64,000 nt of DNA, from assembly GCF_002836715.1 (NCBI RefSeq), contig NZ_PJAT01000147.1:1-64000 (forward strand), given 5' to 3'. Origin of the DNA: Psychrobacter sp. 4Dc. GTDB taxonomy: Bacteria > Pseudomonadota > Gammaproteobacteria > Pseudomonadales > Moraxellaceae. Position 1 is the stretch's first letter; each line of letters opens with the position of its first letter. A model generated the notes under the pieces. The model saw only the letters and a program-made list of their open reading frames with translations, ran no database searches and was not told where the DNA came from. Both the position numbers and the translations under genes were made by a program. Of this stretch, positions 20,760-29,774 are shown piece after piece.

Positions 20760-21416
20760 ATGAAAAATATCACTGAAGCAATGAACTGGCGCTATAGCAC
20801 AAAAGAGTTTGATACCGATAAGAAAATATCAACAGAAGATTTCCAAAGTCTAAAGGATATTTTGCGCCTCAGTCCTTCGAGTACCAATATTCAGCCTTGG
20901 TATTTTGTCATTGCTGATGATGAAGCTGGTAAAGCCCGAATCGCAAAAGGCACGGAGGGCATGTACGAGTTCAACGATGCCAAAGTAAAAGGTGCCTCGC
21001 ACGTCATTGTATTCTGTAGCCGTGTCTATGCCGATGATGAGTTTCTAGATGACATCTTAGAAAAACAAGATGCAGATGGTCGTTTCGCAGAGCCAAAATT
21101 TAAAGAGCAAATGCATCAGACGCGTAAAATGTTTTTGGACATTCGTCGTTATGAGCAAAAAGACGAGCCACATTGGTTGATAGAGCAATTGTATCTCAAT
21201 ATGGGCGCTTTGCTACTAGGGGCGGCAACTTTGGGTATTGATGCGGTGCCGATGGAAGGGGCGGATTTGAAAACGCTCGATGAAGAGTTTGATTTACGTA
21301 GTAAAGGCTACACCGCTGTGGCAGTCGTATCACTTGGTTATCGTAGTAAAGAGGACTTTAACGCTGAGCTGCCAAAATCACGTTTTGATGAAGAAACCAT
21401 TATTACGAAAGTCTAG
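20760..21416 (+). CDS. NfsB-like NAD(P)H nitroreductase
   Basis: 218-residue flavoprotein of the oxygen-insensitive nitroreductase family. It begins MKNITEAMNWRYSTKEFD, with LSPSSTNIQPWYFVIA in the FMN-binding region, HQTRKMF, and the late VPMEGAD and AVVSLGYRSKED motifs, as in E. coli NfsB and dihydropteridine reductase. The frame opens at 20748, but GGAG at 20750-20753 is six bases before ATG 20760. Likely reduces nitroaromatics or quinones using FMN and NAD(P)H. Confidence 0.9.
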   Translation: MKNITEAMNWRYSTKEFDTDKKISTEDFQSLKDILRLSPSSTNIQPWYFVIADDEAGKARIAKGTEGMYEFNDAKVKGASHVIVFCSRVYADDEFLDDILEKQDADGRFAEPKFKEQMHQTRKMFLDIRRYEQKDEPHWLIEQLYLNMGALLLGAATLGIDAVPMEGADLKTLDEEFDLRSKGYTAVAVVSLGYRSKEDFNAELPKSRFDEETIITKV

Positions 21417-21491
21417 CCAGTTATTAGCTAAGCAAAGAACGTGTTTAATAGACATATCTACTAAATACTATACGTAAAAAGTCTATTTAAG

Positions 21492-21527
21492 AGCCTCATA
21501 AACTGACCGTTTATGAGGCTTTTTTTT
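21492..21527 (+). terminator. rho-independent terminator after nitroreductase
   Basis: Arms AGCCTCATAAAC and GTTTATGAGGCT with a TGACC loop, followed by eight T. It lies in the 334-base gap before the paoA-like gene; the rest of that gap shows no gene. Confidence 0.92.
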
Positions 21528-21750
21528 AGGGATTTCCTTTGAAATAACGTTAAAAACTGATGATAAATCACATACCATCTATTAGCAGCGCTAACATTTC
21601 GATACTCTCGTAGATTAGAAACTACACTGGAACCCCTACAAAGTAAAAACAAAACAACTGTTTTCATACGTCATAATAAATTTATTAACGTTGTCATTTT
21701 GAAGCGTATTTCACCATTCCATTATATTCATCTGCCAGCGAGAAGCCAGC

Positions 21751-22422
21751 ATGTCTACTTTGACCTTAACAATCAATAAGCAAGATTATCAGCTCGAGAA
21801 TCTTGACGCCCGTACGACACTGCTCGACGTATGTCGTCAGCACCTACAAATTACTGGACCCAAAAAAGGCTGCGACCATGGTCAATGCGGAGCATGTACC
21901 ATGCTCATCAATGGACGACGGGTCAATTCCTGTCTGACACTCGCCGTTATGCATGATGGTGATGACATCACAACAATTGAAGGTATCGGAATGCCAGAGT
22001 CATTATCGGCATTGCAGCAAGCGTTTAAAGACAATGACGCTTTTCAGTGCGGATATTGCACGCCTGGTCAGATTTGCTCAGCGACCGCATTGATAGAAGA
22101 AGTAAAGCAAAATTGGCCAAGCCATGTGAGCACCGACTTAAAAAATCCTGATGGTCGCCTTGTACAAGAAATTGCTGAGCGCATGAGCGGTAACATCTGC
22201 CGCTGCTCAGCTTATCCAAATATTATCAAAGCCATTTCACAAGTGCTTGAGAGTCAGGTTTCAGAGAGTCAAATACAAGAATCTAGTACTCAAAAAATAG
22301 ACAATACAGTGCAAAACTCAAGCGTGACAGGTATCTGGTCACCGCCACCGAGCGAAGCGCAACTTGGCAAGACCTCAGCGAATAATAAGACAGTAACTGC
22401 TACAACAGGAGGCCGCTCATGA
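21751..22422 (+). CDS. paoA: aldehyde oxidoreductase/xanthine dehydrogenase-type [2Fe-2S] subunit (PaoA-like)
   Basis: 223-residue electron-transfer subunit. The plant-type [2Fe-2S] ligands are Cys41, Cys46, Cys49 and Cys61; the second cluster motifs are CGYCTPGQIC and SGNICRCSAYPNI. The gene order [2Fe-2S]-FAD-Moco followed by an XdhC protein matches paoABCD. E. coli PaoA starts with a Tat signal; this protein starts directly with the ferredoxin fold and has none, so the complex is probably cytoplasmic. The ~45-residue C-terminal tail is Ser/Gln-rich and poorly conserved. Its stop overlaps the next start (ATGA). Confidence 0.9.
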   Translation: MSTLTLTINKQDYQLENLDARTTLLDVCRQHLQITGPKKGCDHGQCGACTMLINGRRVNSCLTLAVMHDGDDITTIEGIGMPESLSALQQAFKDNDAFQCGYCTPGQICSATALIEEVKQNWPSHVSTDLKNPDGRLVQEIAERMSGNICRCSAYPNIIKAISQVLESQVSESQIQESSTQKIDNTVQNSSVTGIWSPPPSEAQLGKTSANNKTVTATTGGRS

Positions 22423-23411
22423 AACGCTTTGAATACAGTCGTGCTGATGCACCAGAGCAAGCGGCAATATCTGCCAGTACTGAAGATGCGTCTTTTATCG
22501 CAGGTGGTACTAACTTATTAGACTTGATGAAATTGGAGATTGAGACGCCAATCAAATTGGTTGATATTACCCGTTTAGAATTAGAGCAGGTTGAATCCAC
22601 TGCCGACGGCGGTTTGCGTATCGGTACGCTTGTGACCAATAGTGATTTGGCAGCGCATCCTGAAGTTATTGCCAATTATCCCGTATTGTCCCGAGCAATT
22701 TTGGCAGGGGCGACTGGACAGCTGCGTAATAAAGCAACGACTGGCGGCAATTTCTTACAGCGCACACGTTGTTATTATTTTTACCAGACAGATAGCGCAT
22801 GCAACAAGCGTGAACCGGGCACAGGTTGTCCTGCTATCAATGGTGAGAACCGTACGCTAGCTATTTTAGGTACGAGCGATGCCTGTATTGCGCAGCATCC
22901 ATCTGATATGGCAGTGGCTATGCGCTTACTGGATGCCACTATCGAAACAGTTAAAGCGGACGGTTCGACTCGTTCTATCAATGTAAAAGACTTTTATTGT
23001 CTGCCAAAAGATACACCGCACATCGAAAACGTATTAGAGGCAGGCGAGTTAATTACTCACGTTGTATTACCTGCACCTATCAAAGGTATGCACACCTATG
23101 ACAAAGTTCGAGATCGTGCCTCTTATGCCTTTGCACTCGTATCCTGTGCCGCAGTAATAGACGCTGATGATAGCGGCAATCTGAAAACGGTACGATTGGC
23201 ATTTGGTGGTATCGGTACGGAGCCATGGCGTAATGAGGAAGTTGAAGCACTGTTAACGGATACCGATGGCAATAATGACGTTATCGCGCAAGCCGCTGAT
23301 CTGTTATTGAATGATGCTAAAGGTAATGGTCAAAACGACTTTAAGATACCATTGACGCGTCGCCTACTAAAACAAGTCATTCAGCGCGCACTAGCGGGCG
23401 AGGGAGCATAA
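22419..23411 (+). CDS. paoB: FAD-binding subunit of molybdenum aldehyde oxidoreductase (PaoB-like)
   Basis: 330 residues. FAD-binding motifs are IAGGTNLLDLM (about 27-37) and GNFLQRTRC (about 110-118). A cysteine-rich insert with Cys118, Cys128 and Cys137 (CNKREPGTGCPA) matches the extra [4Fe-4S] cluster known from PaoB-type subunits; a fourth ligand was not assigned. It passes electrons between the Moco subunit and the acceptor. Translationally coupled to paoA and two bases from paoC. Confidence 0.9.
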   Translation: MKRFEYSRADAPEQAAISASTEDASFIAGGTNLLDLMKLEIETPIKLVDITRLELEQVESTADGGLRIGTLVTNSDLAAHPEVIANYPVLSRAILAGATGQLRNKATTGGNFLQRTRCYYFYQTDSACNKREPGTGCPAINGENRTLAILGTSDACIAQHPSDMAVAMRLLDATIETVKADGSTRSINVKDFYCLPKDTPHIENVLEAGELITHVVLPAPIKGMHTYDKVRDRASYAFALVSCAAVIDADDSGNLKTVRLAFGGIGTEPWRNEEVEALLTDTDGNNDVIAQAADLLLNDAKGNGQNDFKIPLTRRLLKQVIQRALAGEGA

Positions 23412-23413
23412 TC

Positions 23414-25852
23414 ATGTCATTATTTGAATCAATCACTCAGTCAGAACCGACCAAAAAAATGACCATGGATGAGCCTGTTGAGTCTTTATTTAGCACAACA
23501 GCGAGCAAACTGGTCGGTAAGCCAATTAACCGTGTTGACGGCTCGTTAAAGGTTAGCGGTCAAGCGCATTATAGTTCCGAAATCCACTTAGACAATAAAG
23601 CGTACGGTGTCTTGGTCGGTGCGACCATTGCCAAAGGACAGGTTGAGAATATCGATAGTAGTTCTTTAGACGGCATTCCTAATATTATTAAGGTCGTGAC
23701 AGATCCTAAGCACTTCTTGCGTAATTCTCAGCAAGGCGGATTGAAAAAAGCCCCGAAGCAGGGAGCGACTGAGATTTTTTATCATGGTCAACCTATCGCT
23801 GTTGTAATCGCTGAAACCTTTGAAGCAGCAACAGAAGGGGCAAATGCGCTTAAAGTCACTTATAAAGATGAGACTGACCAAGCGGCATTAAATTTTACTA
23901 AAGAGTTGTCTAACGCCCATGAAGTTGATGAGAAAAAAGGCTCTGACAAAAATTATGTCCAAGGCGATCCTGAGCAAGGATTGGCTGATGCTGAGGTAAC
24001 GCTTGATCGCTTTTATCATACGCCAAGTCAAAACAGCTCGGCGATGGAGCCACATGCAACATTGGCACATTGGGAAGGGGATAAGCTCGTTCTTTATACG
24101 GCCAATCAAATGCTCGCGTCTTGCAAGCAACAAGTGATGGATGCGCTAGACTTAAATAAAGATCAAGTTCAGTTGATCGCGCACTATGTCGGTGGCGGGT
24201 TCGGTAGCAAGCTCGGTATAGCGCCTGAATCTATTGCCGCTGCTATTGCGTCAAAAGATCTTGGTCGTCCAGTATTAATTACCATGACGCGTCCACAAGT
24301 GATGGAAGCCACAGTTAGACGCTCAAATACTCGTCAGCGCATTGCAATTGGCTGCGATAAAAATGGCGTTATCGATACGTTAATTCACGATACTATTTCT
24401 AGCAATTTGCCAGATGAGGCGTTCTTTGAGCCAACTGCCTTGTCTACGCACTATCTATACAGTGGTAAAAACCGCCGTGTAAATTATGAAATGGTCGATA
24501 TGAACCAAGTGTTATCAGGCTCGATGCGTGCACCTGGCGAAGCGGTCGGTATGATTGCCGTTGAATGTGCAATGGATGAATTGGCTGCGCAGTTAGACCT
24601 TGATCCTATAGAGCTGCGCCGCCGTAATGAACCCGAAAAAGACCCTAGCAAAGACATTCCATTTTCGACGCGCCAGCTAATTGCCTGTATGGAGCAAGGT
24701 GCCGAGCAGTTTGGTTGGAGTCAGCGAAACGCGAAGCCTGCCAGTCAGTTAGAAGGCGACTGGTGGATAGGAACGGGCATGGCTGCTGCCGCACGTGGTA
24801 ATCAATTACAGTCTTCTGAAGCGCGAGCAACTTTGCAAATCGATAAGTCAAAAGCGCTCGGTGTCAAAGCCGTTATTGAAACAGATATGACAGATATCGG
24901 TACTGGGTCTTATACGGTGTTTTCTCAGGTAGCTGCAGATTTATTAGGACTACCTATTGACCATATTGAGATGAAATTAGGTGATAGTGCCCTGCCGCCT
25001 GCATCAGGTTCAGGTGGTAGCTGGGGCGCTGCGAGTGCAGGTAGTGGTGTCTACCTTGCTTGTGAGCAGCTGCGTGAAATGTTAGCAGAAAAAGTCGGTC
25101 TATACCCTGATACGATTCAGCTAGATAATGGTCAAATTAAGCAAGCAGGCAAGCACGATCTGACTGCGGTAGAGGCAGCCAAAGAGAACGGTCAAGCGTT
25201 CGCTGATAGCACTATTGATAAAATATCTGAAACGACCGGAGTCTCATTTTCAGAGAATATATTAGAAGAACAGTTAGAATCGGAAAAATATGATTTTGAC
25301 AATACAGAATCATATGCGCTTGCTGACGTGATCGCAGGCTATGAGGAGCAAAAAGTCAGTGCTAAAGGACAGATAAAGCCAGGTAAAAATGGTAAAAAGT
25401 ATCGTCAATCTTCTTTCGGTGCAAACTTCGCTGAAGTAGCCGTACATAAAGTCACTGGTGAAATTCGAGTAAAACGTATGACGGGTGCATTTGCCGCAGG
25501 TCGTATTCTTAATCATAAAACAGCGACTTCGCAATGCTATGGCGGTATGGTATTTGGTATTGGTTCAGCGTTGATGGAAGAGGTCATCCATGATAAACGT
25601 GACGGACGCCTGTGTAACCATGACCTCGCTGAGTACCATGTGCCAGTTAATGCTGATGTACCACAGTTAGATGTGATATTGGTCGAAGAGGATGACCCTT
25701 ATACCAACCCGATGCATATCAAAGGTATTGGTGAGACGGCTATTGCCGGTGCTGCTGCCGCGATTGCTAACGCTGTCTACAATGCCGTCGGCGTACGCGT
25801 TTATGATTTTCCGATTACGCTTGATAAGCTGCTTTACGAGATGCCAGAGTAA
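23414..25852 (+). CDS. paoC: molybdenum cofactor-binding catalytic subunit (PaoC-like)
   Basis: 812-residue large subunit of the xanthine oxidase family. Moco-contact motifs include GGGFGSK, SMRAPGEAVG, a GSGGSWGAAS-type segment, and the catalytic Glu in GIGETAIAGAAAAIANAV near the C-terminus. It is about 80 residues longer than E. coli PaoC (732), owing to an N-terminal tail of about 30 and an acidic insert near residues 600-635. Expected activity is oxidation of aromatic aldehydes to acids using MCD cofactor, though the substrate cannot be read from sequence. A terminator follows directly. Confidence 0.9.
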   Translation: MSLFESITQSEPTKKMTMDEPVESLFSTTASKLVGKPINRVDGSLKVSGQAHYSSEIHLDNKAYGVLVGATIAKGQVENIDSSSLDGIPNIIKVVTDPKHFLRNSQQGGLKKAPKQGATEIFYHGQPIAVVIAETFEAATEGANALKVTYKDETDQAALNFTKELSNAHEVDEKKGSDKNYVQGDPEQGLADAEVTLDRFYHTPSQNSSAMEPHATLAHWEGDKLVLYTANQMLASCKQQVMDALDLNKDQVQLIAHYVGGGFGSKLGIAPESIAAAIASKDLGRPVLITMTRPQVMEATVRRSNTRQRIAIGCDKNGVIDTLIHDTISSNLPDEAFFEPTALSTHYLYSGKNRRVNYEMVDMNQVLSGSMRAPGEAVGMIAVECAMDELAAQLDLDPIELRRRNEPEKDPSKDIPFSTRQLIACMEQGAEQFGWSQRNAKPASQLEGDWWIGTGMAAAARGNQLQSSEARATLQIDKSKALGVKAVIETDMTDIGTGSYTVFSQVAADLLGLPIDHIEMKLGDSALPPASGSGGSWGAASAGSGVYLACEQLREMLAEKVGLYPDTIQLDNGQIKQAGKHDLTAVEAAKENGQAFADSTIDKISETTGVSFSENILEEQLESEKYDFDNTESYALADVIAGYEEQKVSAKGQIKPGKNGKKYRQSSFGANFAEVAVHKVTGEIRVKRMTGAFAAGRILNHKTATSQCYGGMVFGIGSALMEEVIHDKRDGRLCNHDLAEYHVPVNADVPQLDVILVEEDDPYTNPMHIKGIGETAIAGAAAAIANAVYNAVGVRVYDFPITLDKLLYEMPE

Positions 25853-25877
25853 TTTTTTAAGCCATATGTACGATAGG

Positions 25878-25901
25878 AACCCGCTTAATGAGCGGGTTTT
25901 T
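25878..25901 (+). terminator. terminator between paoC and xdhC
   Basis: AACCCGCT, loop TAATG, AGCGGGTT, followed by a T-run. It sits inside the apparent pao operon and may lower expression of the maturation genes relative to the enzyme subunits. Confidence 0.85.
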
Positions 25902-25963
25902 ATAACTCAATCATCAGTATATTTCGTCATTATCAAGAAAATAACTACCAAATAAGAGGCGTT

Positions 25964-27313
25964 ATGAATCAGGTCGCTGACATTCTTAAGCTGGCAATCA
26001 AAGCTAAGCAACAGGGTATTGATGCTGTATTGGCAACGGTCGTACGTACTGAAGGCTCAGCATATCGCCGTGCTGGCGCGATGATGCTCATCTGTGAGGA
26101 TGGTCGCTCAGTTGGGATGATTAGTGGTGGTTGCTTGGAGCCGCACATCATCAAACGTGCCTTTTGGCTTACTCGTAACGGTGCCAATGTGCAAGTTTAT
26201 CAGACGGGTGATGACATTCACTATGCTGACGATGGCCAAACGCAAGCAAGTGCTAAAGAAACTAAGTCTGATATATATGATGAGCTAGATAGCGATTTAG
26301 ATAACGACTTAAATAGCGGCTTAGATGGCGGTTTAAATGAAGCGGATTTTGATGAGCTAAATTTCGGACTGGGCTGTAATGGGCGAGTGCATGTATTATT
26401 TGAGCGACTAACGACAGCAACGCCATTGCTAGAGACCATCCGTAATGTTCGACGTACTCAGCAGCCGATTACTGTAGCGACTCTAATTCGTGTTAATGAC
26501 TATCAGCATCAAGATTCTATATCGCAAAACAGTGATAATTTGCAAACTGGGATGCGGATTAATTTAGATGAACATCGCAACTTGGGAAGTATTTCTGCAC
26601 AAGGGAAAACAGCTCTTTCCAGCATACTTGCCAATACTGTAGAAGAATTAGCAGAATATAAGCTGTCTGATAAAAATGCCGAATATGTGACGGTGGAAAA
26701 CGGCAAGGTAACAACAGAGTGGCTTGTACAACGCCTGCAACTACAATTGCGTCTATTGATTTGCGGGGCAGGTAACGACGTGATGCCACTAGTGACCATG
26801 GCCAAGCTGCAAGATTGGCATGTGACAGTTATAGATAGCCGCGCGCAATATGCGACGCGTATGCGGTTTCCTCAAGCGGATGTTGTGATGTCGCTATCTT
26901 TAGATGACAGTGAGACTTTGCTTGAGCTTAGTAACAACGCAGCAGTTGCTTTGATGTCACACAGCTTGAGTCAAGATCGCGCTCGCTTAGCAATACTGCT
27001 TAAGCATTCAGACAATTATAGATACTTAGGACAATTAGGGCCGCGCTATCGTACCGAACGTTTAATTAATGAGATTAGCATGAACCTTAGCAATCCTACT
27101 ATGTTAGAAGCGGGCATTCATAAACTACATTATCCGATTGGTTATAAGCTGGGTGGAGATGGCCCTGAGGCACTCGCACTCGGTATCATGGCACAGATTA
27201 ATGCGGTCATGTACAATCAAGATGCTCCAGTGAATGGTTCACATAGTAATCTCTCAAATATCACAGCGGTGAGTAGTGATATGGATGCCAATAATGTCCA
27301 GAGTGGCGTATGA
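25964..27313 (+). CDS. paoD: XdhC/CoxI-family cofactor insertion protein (PaoD-like)
   Basis: 449 residues. The N-terminal XdhC_CoxI domain has ATVVRTEGSAYRRAGAMM and GMISGGCLEPH; the C-terminal XdhC_C Rossmann domain has LLICGAGNDVMPLV and the late RTERLINEI. Such proteins bind, sulfurate and insert molybdenum cofactor into the catalytic subunit. Between GDDIHYADD and LGCNGRVHVLFERL there is an acidic insert (about residues 93-128) built of Leu-Asp/Asn repeats. The stop overlaps the mocA start. Confidence 0.88.
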   Translation: MNQVADILKLAIKAKQQGIDAVLATVVRTEGSAYRRAGAMMLICEDGRSVGMISGGCLEPHIIKRAFWLTRNGANVQVYQTGDDIHYADDGQTQASAKETKSDIYDELDSDLDNDLNSGLDGGLNEADFDELNFGLGCNGRVHVLFERLTTATPLLETIRNVRRTQQPITVATLIRVNDYQHQDSISQNSDNLQTGMRINLDEHRNLGSISAQGKTALSSILANTVEELAEYKLSDKNAEYVTVENGKVTTEWLVQRLQLQLRLLICGAGNDVMPLVTMAKLQDWHVTVIDSRAQYATRMRFPQADVVMSLSLDDSETLLELSNNAAVALMSHSLSQDRARLAILLKHSDNYRYLGQLGPRYRTERLINEISMNLSNPTMLEAGIHKLHYPIGYKLGGDGPEALALGIMAQINAVMYNQDAPVNGSHSNLSNITAVSSDMDANNVQSGV

Positions 27314-28032
27314 GTAAGCGTGTATTTACAGAAGGTACTGAACATACAGAAAGTACTGAACAGCATAGCCAAAACCATGCGATCATTATCTTAGCAAGTG
27401 GTCTCAGTCAGCGTCTCGGTCAACCCAAGCAGCTACTCATTAAGAATGGCGAGCCGTTGATTACTGATATGACTCGATTGGCAATAACGACCAATCCGCA
27501 AGTTATTGTCATTGTCATTCCTGATAACCATCGTTTGATTGCTAGTATGATGACAGAGTTGGCTGATCAATATCCAACGGTTCAAATAGTGGGGAACTCG
27601 CAAGCTAATACTGGTATGGCGCATAGTTTGAGTTTGGGTATTGAGACAATTGCTGCTATTGAATCGACTTCAATCGATCGGGTGCTCGTCATGGGAGTCG
27701 ATCAAGTATTATTAGATGAACCACATCTAATGGCTTTACTAGCGGGCGAGCAGCCAGTAGTAGCCAGTCGCTATCACAGCTGGCAACGTTTAGAAAAACA
27801 TCAAAATCGAGATAAAACGGTATCTGATATCATAGGTCTGCCTTTAGCAATTAACTGTAAACTGCTGAGACAGTGGCAGCCAGAGTTGATAGGAGATAAA
27901 GGGCTTCGTCACCTCATTAGAGGATTGCCCGCTGATCAAATAGTTGAGGTCGATAACGACCAACTCAGCTACGATATTGACACAGCGGAGCAGCTAGCTT
28001 ATGCAAAACAAGAAGGCTGGCTTGATAGCTAG
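27310..28032 (+). CDS. mocA: molybdenum cofactor cytidylyltransferase MocA-like
   Basis: 240-residue NTP-transferase. The nucleotide-binding signature is LASGLSQRLGQPKQLL (about residues 28-43), and the VMGVDQVLLDEPHL metal/nucleotide motif follows. MocA transfers CMP to Mo-molybdopterin to make MCD, the cofactor of PaoC-type enzymes, which agrees with its overlap with xdhC. A MobA-type guanylyl transferase is less likely because of this context. Confidence 0.85.
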   Translation: MSKRVFTEGTEHTESTEQHSQNHAIIILASGLSQRLGQPKQLLIKNGEPLITDMTRLAITTNPQVIVIVIPDNHRLIASMMTELADQYPTVQIVGNSQANTGMAHSLSLGIETIAAIESTSIDRVLVMGVDQVLLDEPHLMALLAGEQPVVASRYHSWQRLEKHQNRDKTVSDIIGLPLAINCKLLRQWQPELIGDKGLRHLIRGLPADQIVEVDNDQLSYDIDTAEQLAYAKQEGWLDS

Positions 28033-28068
28033 CCTGATTAATTTAATTTATTTTGAATAGTATTCATT

Positions 28069-28656
28069 TTGAACAACGAAATGCGAGAGAATAAAATTAT
28101 AAATACGATAGAAACCGAACGACTGTATCTTAGACAATGGCAAACGAGCGACTTTGCGCCATTCGCTGAGATGAACGCTAACCCTGAAGTAATGGAATAC
28201 TTTCCTAAGTTATTAACTACTTCGATGAGTAATGCTATCGCCAAAAAATGCCAGTCGCTGATTGATGATAATGGGTGGGGTTTTTGGGCGGTTAGTCTAA
28301 AAGAGACAGATACTTTTATCGGTATGGTTGGATTAAATAACGCGTATGCCGATATGCCGTTTTCTCCTGCTGTCGAGATTGCTTGGCGCTTAGATAATGA
28401 CTATTGGGGATTAGGGTATGCGACTGAAGCTGCCCGAGCATCTCTGAATTTTGCCTTTGTTGAGTTAGGGATTGAGGAAGTAGTTTCATTTACAGCAGTC
28501 ATTAATAAGCGCTCACAATTGGTTATGGAGCGCCTTGGTATGACCAATACACAAGAAAACTTCTATCACCCTATGATTAATCCTAATCATCGGCTCGCTG
28601 AGCATGTGCTGTACAAAATCACTCGGCAGCAATGGCAGGATACTGTGCTCACTTAA
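28069..28656 (+). CDS. GNAT-family N-acetyltransferase (RimJ/RimL type)
   Basis: Up to 195 residues. It opens ETERLYLRQWQTSDFAPFAEMNANPEVMEYFP, typical of RimJ/RimL-like GNATs, with acetyl-CoA region YWGLGYATEAARASLNFAF and a final SQLVMERLGM. The frame begins with TTG at 28069; ATG at 28081 is an equally likely start and neither has a clear Shine-Dalgarno. The acceptor may be a protein N-terminus or a small amine; this cannot be decided. Confidence 0.85.
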   Translation: MNNEMRENKIINTIETERLYLRQWQTSDFAPFAEMNANPEVMEYFPKLLTTSMSNAIAKKCQSLIDDNGWGFWAVSLKETDTFIGMVGLNNAYADMPFSPAVEIAWRLDNDYWGLGYATEAARASLNFAFVELGIEEVVSFTAVINKRSQLVMERLGMTNTQENFYHPMINPNHRLAEHVLYKITRQQWQDTVLT

Positions 28657-28675
28657 TTGCATTGACGGCTGGCTT

Positions 28676-29356
28676 TTACTCTGTTTGGCTACTATTATCT
28701 CGCGAAAACGTCAGAATATGCCCTTTAAAAGGTAAGTCTAGATAAGTAGTATTTTCAGGTTTGACATGCTTACTACTAAAGCCAAACTCAGTCATCTTGT
28801 TGGTTAACTTGTTTTTGCGACCGCGACCAGGATCGACCACGATGACCTCGCAAGTCGGCATAGCATGACGGTCAATGAACTCAGCCAATATATCAATGTG
28901 TTGGTCTTCATATAGCAAGTCACTGCCGATAATCATATCAAATTTACCAAGATGGCTATTGTCTTCTGCCCAATCTAAACGCTCAAAATTAATCTCTTTG
29001 TTATTGTTCAGCGTGGTATTCCTATCAAGGAAATACTCAACCGTTGGATGATAGTCAGTCGCTGTGATGTCCGCATGTCTATGATTCAATAGCAGACTAG
29101 AGAGCGCCATACCGCAGCCAACTTCCAAAATACGTTTGCCTGCAATATCGTAATCGAGCATATGATTGGCCAGCACCAAGCTTGACGGCCATATCACCCC
29201 AAACATCGGCCAAGAAGCAGAGCAGATGCCAAGGTTTAACGCTTCGTCATCAGGGTCGCTAAATTGTTGATTGTCACGCAAAGTACAAATATGAATGTCG
29301 GTGTTGCCAATTTCAATCGTTTGATAACGCACGCGCACAGTGGTCAGCGAAGTCAT
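28676..29356 (-). CDS. SAM-dependent methyltransferase (Methyltransf_16/Nnt1-like)
   Basis: 226 residues. The motif FGVIWPSSLVLANHML precedes the SAM-binding KRILEVGCGMALSSLLL and TATDYHP, and DMIIGSDLLYEDQHID follows, as in the METTL21-like protein lysine methyltransferase group. The substrate is unknown. Converges with the GNAT gene with only 19 bases between stops. Confidence 0.85.
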   Translation of the reverse strand: MTSLTTVRVRYQTIEIGNTDIHICTLRDNQQFSDPDDEALNLGICSASWPMFGVIWPSSLVLANHMLDYDIAGKRILEVGCGMALSSLLLNHRHADITATDYHPTVEYFLDRNTTLNNNKEINFERLDWAEDNSHLGKFDMIIGSDLLYEDQHIDILAEFIDRHAMPTCEVIVVDPGRGRKNKLTNKMTEFGFSSKHVKPENTTYLDLPFKGHILTFSRDNSSQTE

Positions 29357-29774
29357 AAACTGTCCTAAAAAATAAGCAAGAATGCAAGGTTTGGCAGGGG
29401 TTGCCGATTTCGGTAGGGTACAACGTTGGAAAAGATAATTAAAATATTGGAAGCGGTATAGATGTTTGAATGATTAGAGATTTGTGGCAACTTAAGTTGT
29501 GGCAAGAAAATACCTAAGTGTATGAGAAGAGTATGACCTAAATTCTGACAAGTTATTGTTAATTCTGAGAGTATTGTTATTGCTGCATAGAGTTAGCCGA
29601 TATCAAAGAGTGATATAGGTAAGAATGGTACGAACAGTTTCATATAAGCATAAGTAGTGTGCTTAGCTAGAATTAAGCACACTGCTTATGCTCGCGTAAA
29701 AGATTGAGATTAGGCATCAAATCAGTCGATGCAACGGAATCAACTAAGTGAGTTAAATCAGTTAAGCAACCTCC
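29357..29774. other. 418-base intergenic region with two palindromic elements
   Basis: No gene seen. It contains a perfect 12-base palindrome CAACTTAAGTTG (29488-29499), flanked by a direct TGTGGCAA repeat and about 130 bases upstream of the methyltransferase start, and the long stem-loop at 29647-29692. Confidence 0.5.
29647..29692 (-). terminator. 19-bp stem-loop downstream of the roadblock-cluster genes
   Basis: Arms AGCATAAGTAGTGTGCTTA and TAAGCACACTGCTTATGCT pair over 19 positions (one G:T) around an 8-base loop. It lies 83 bases past the stop of the 208-aa gene. On the minus strand it is followed by only a weak U-rich stretch, so it may be a terminator, an RNA end-protecting hairpin or a protein site. 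Confidence 0.5.

Noticed and set aside
21461-21667. Minus-strand 68-aa ORF after the nitroreductase
   Set aside because: It reads through the terminator hairpin and has no family pattern.
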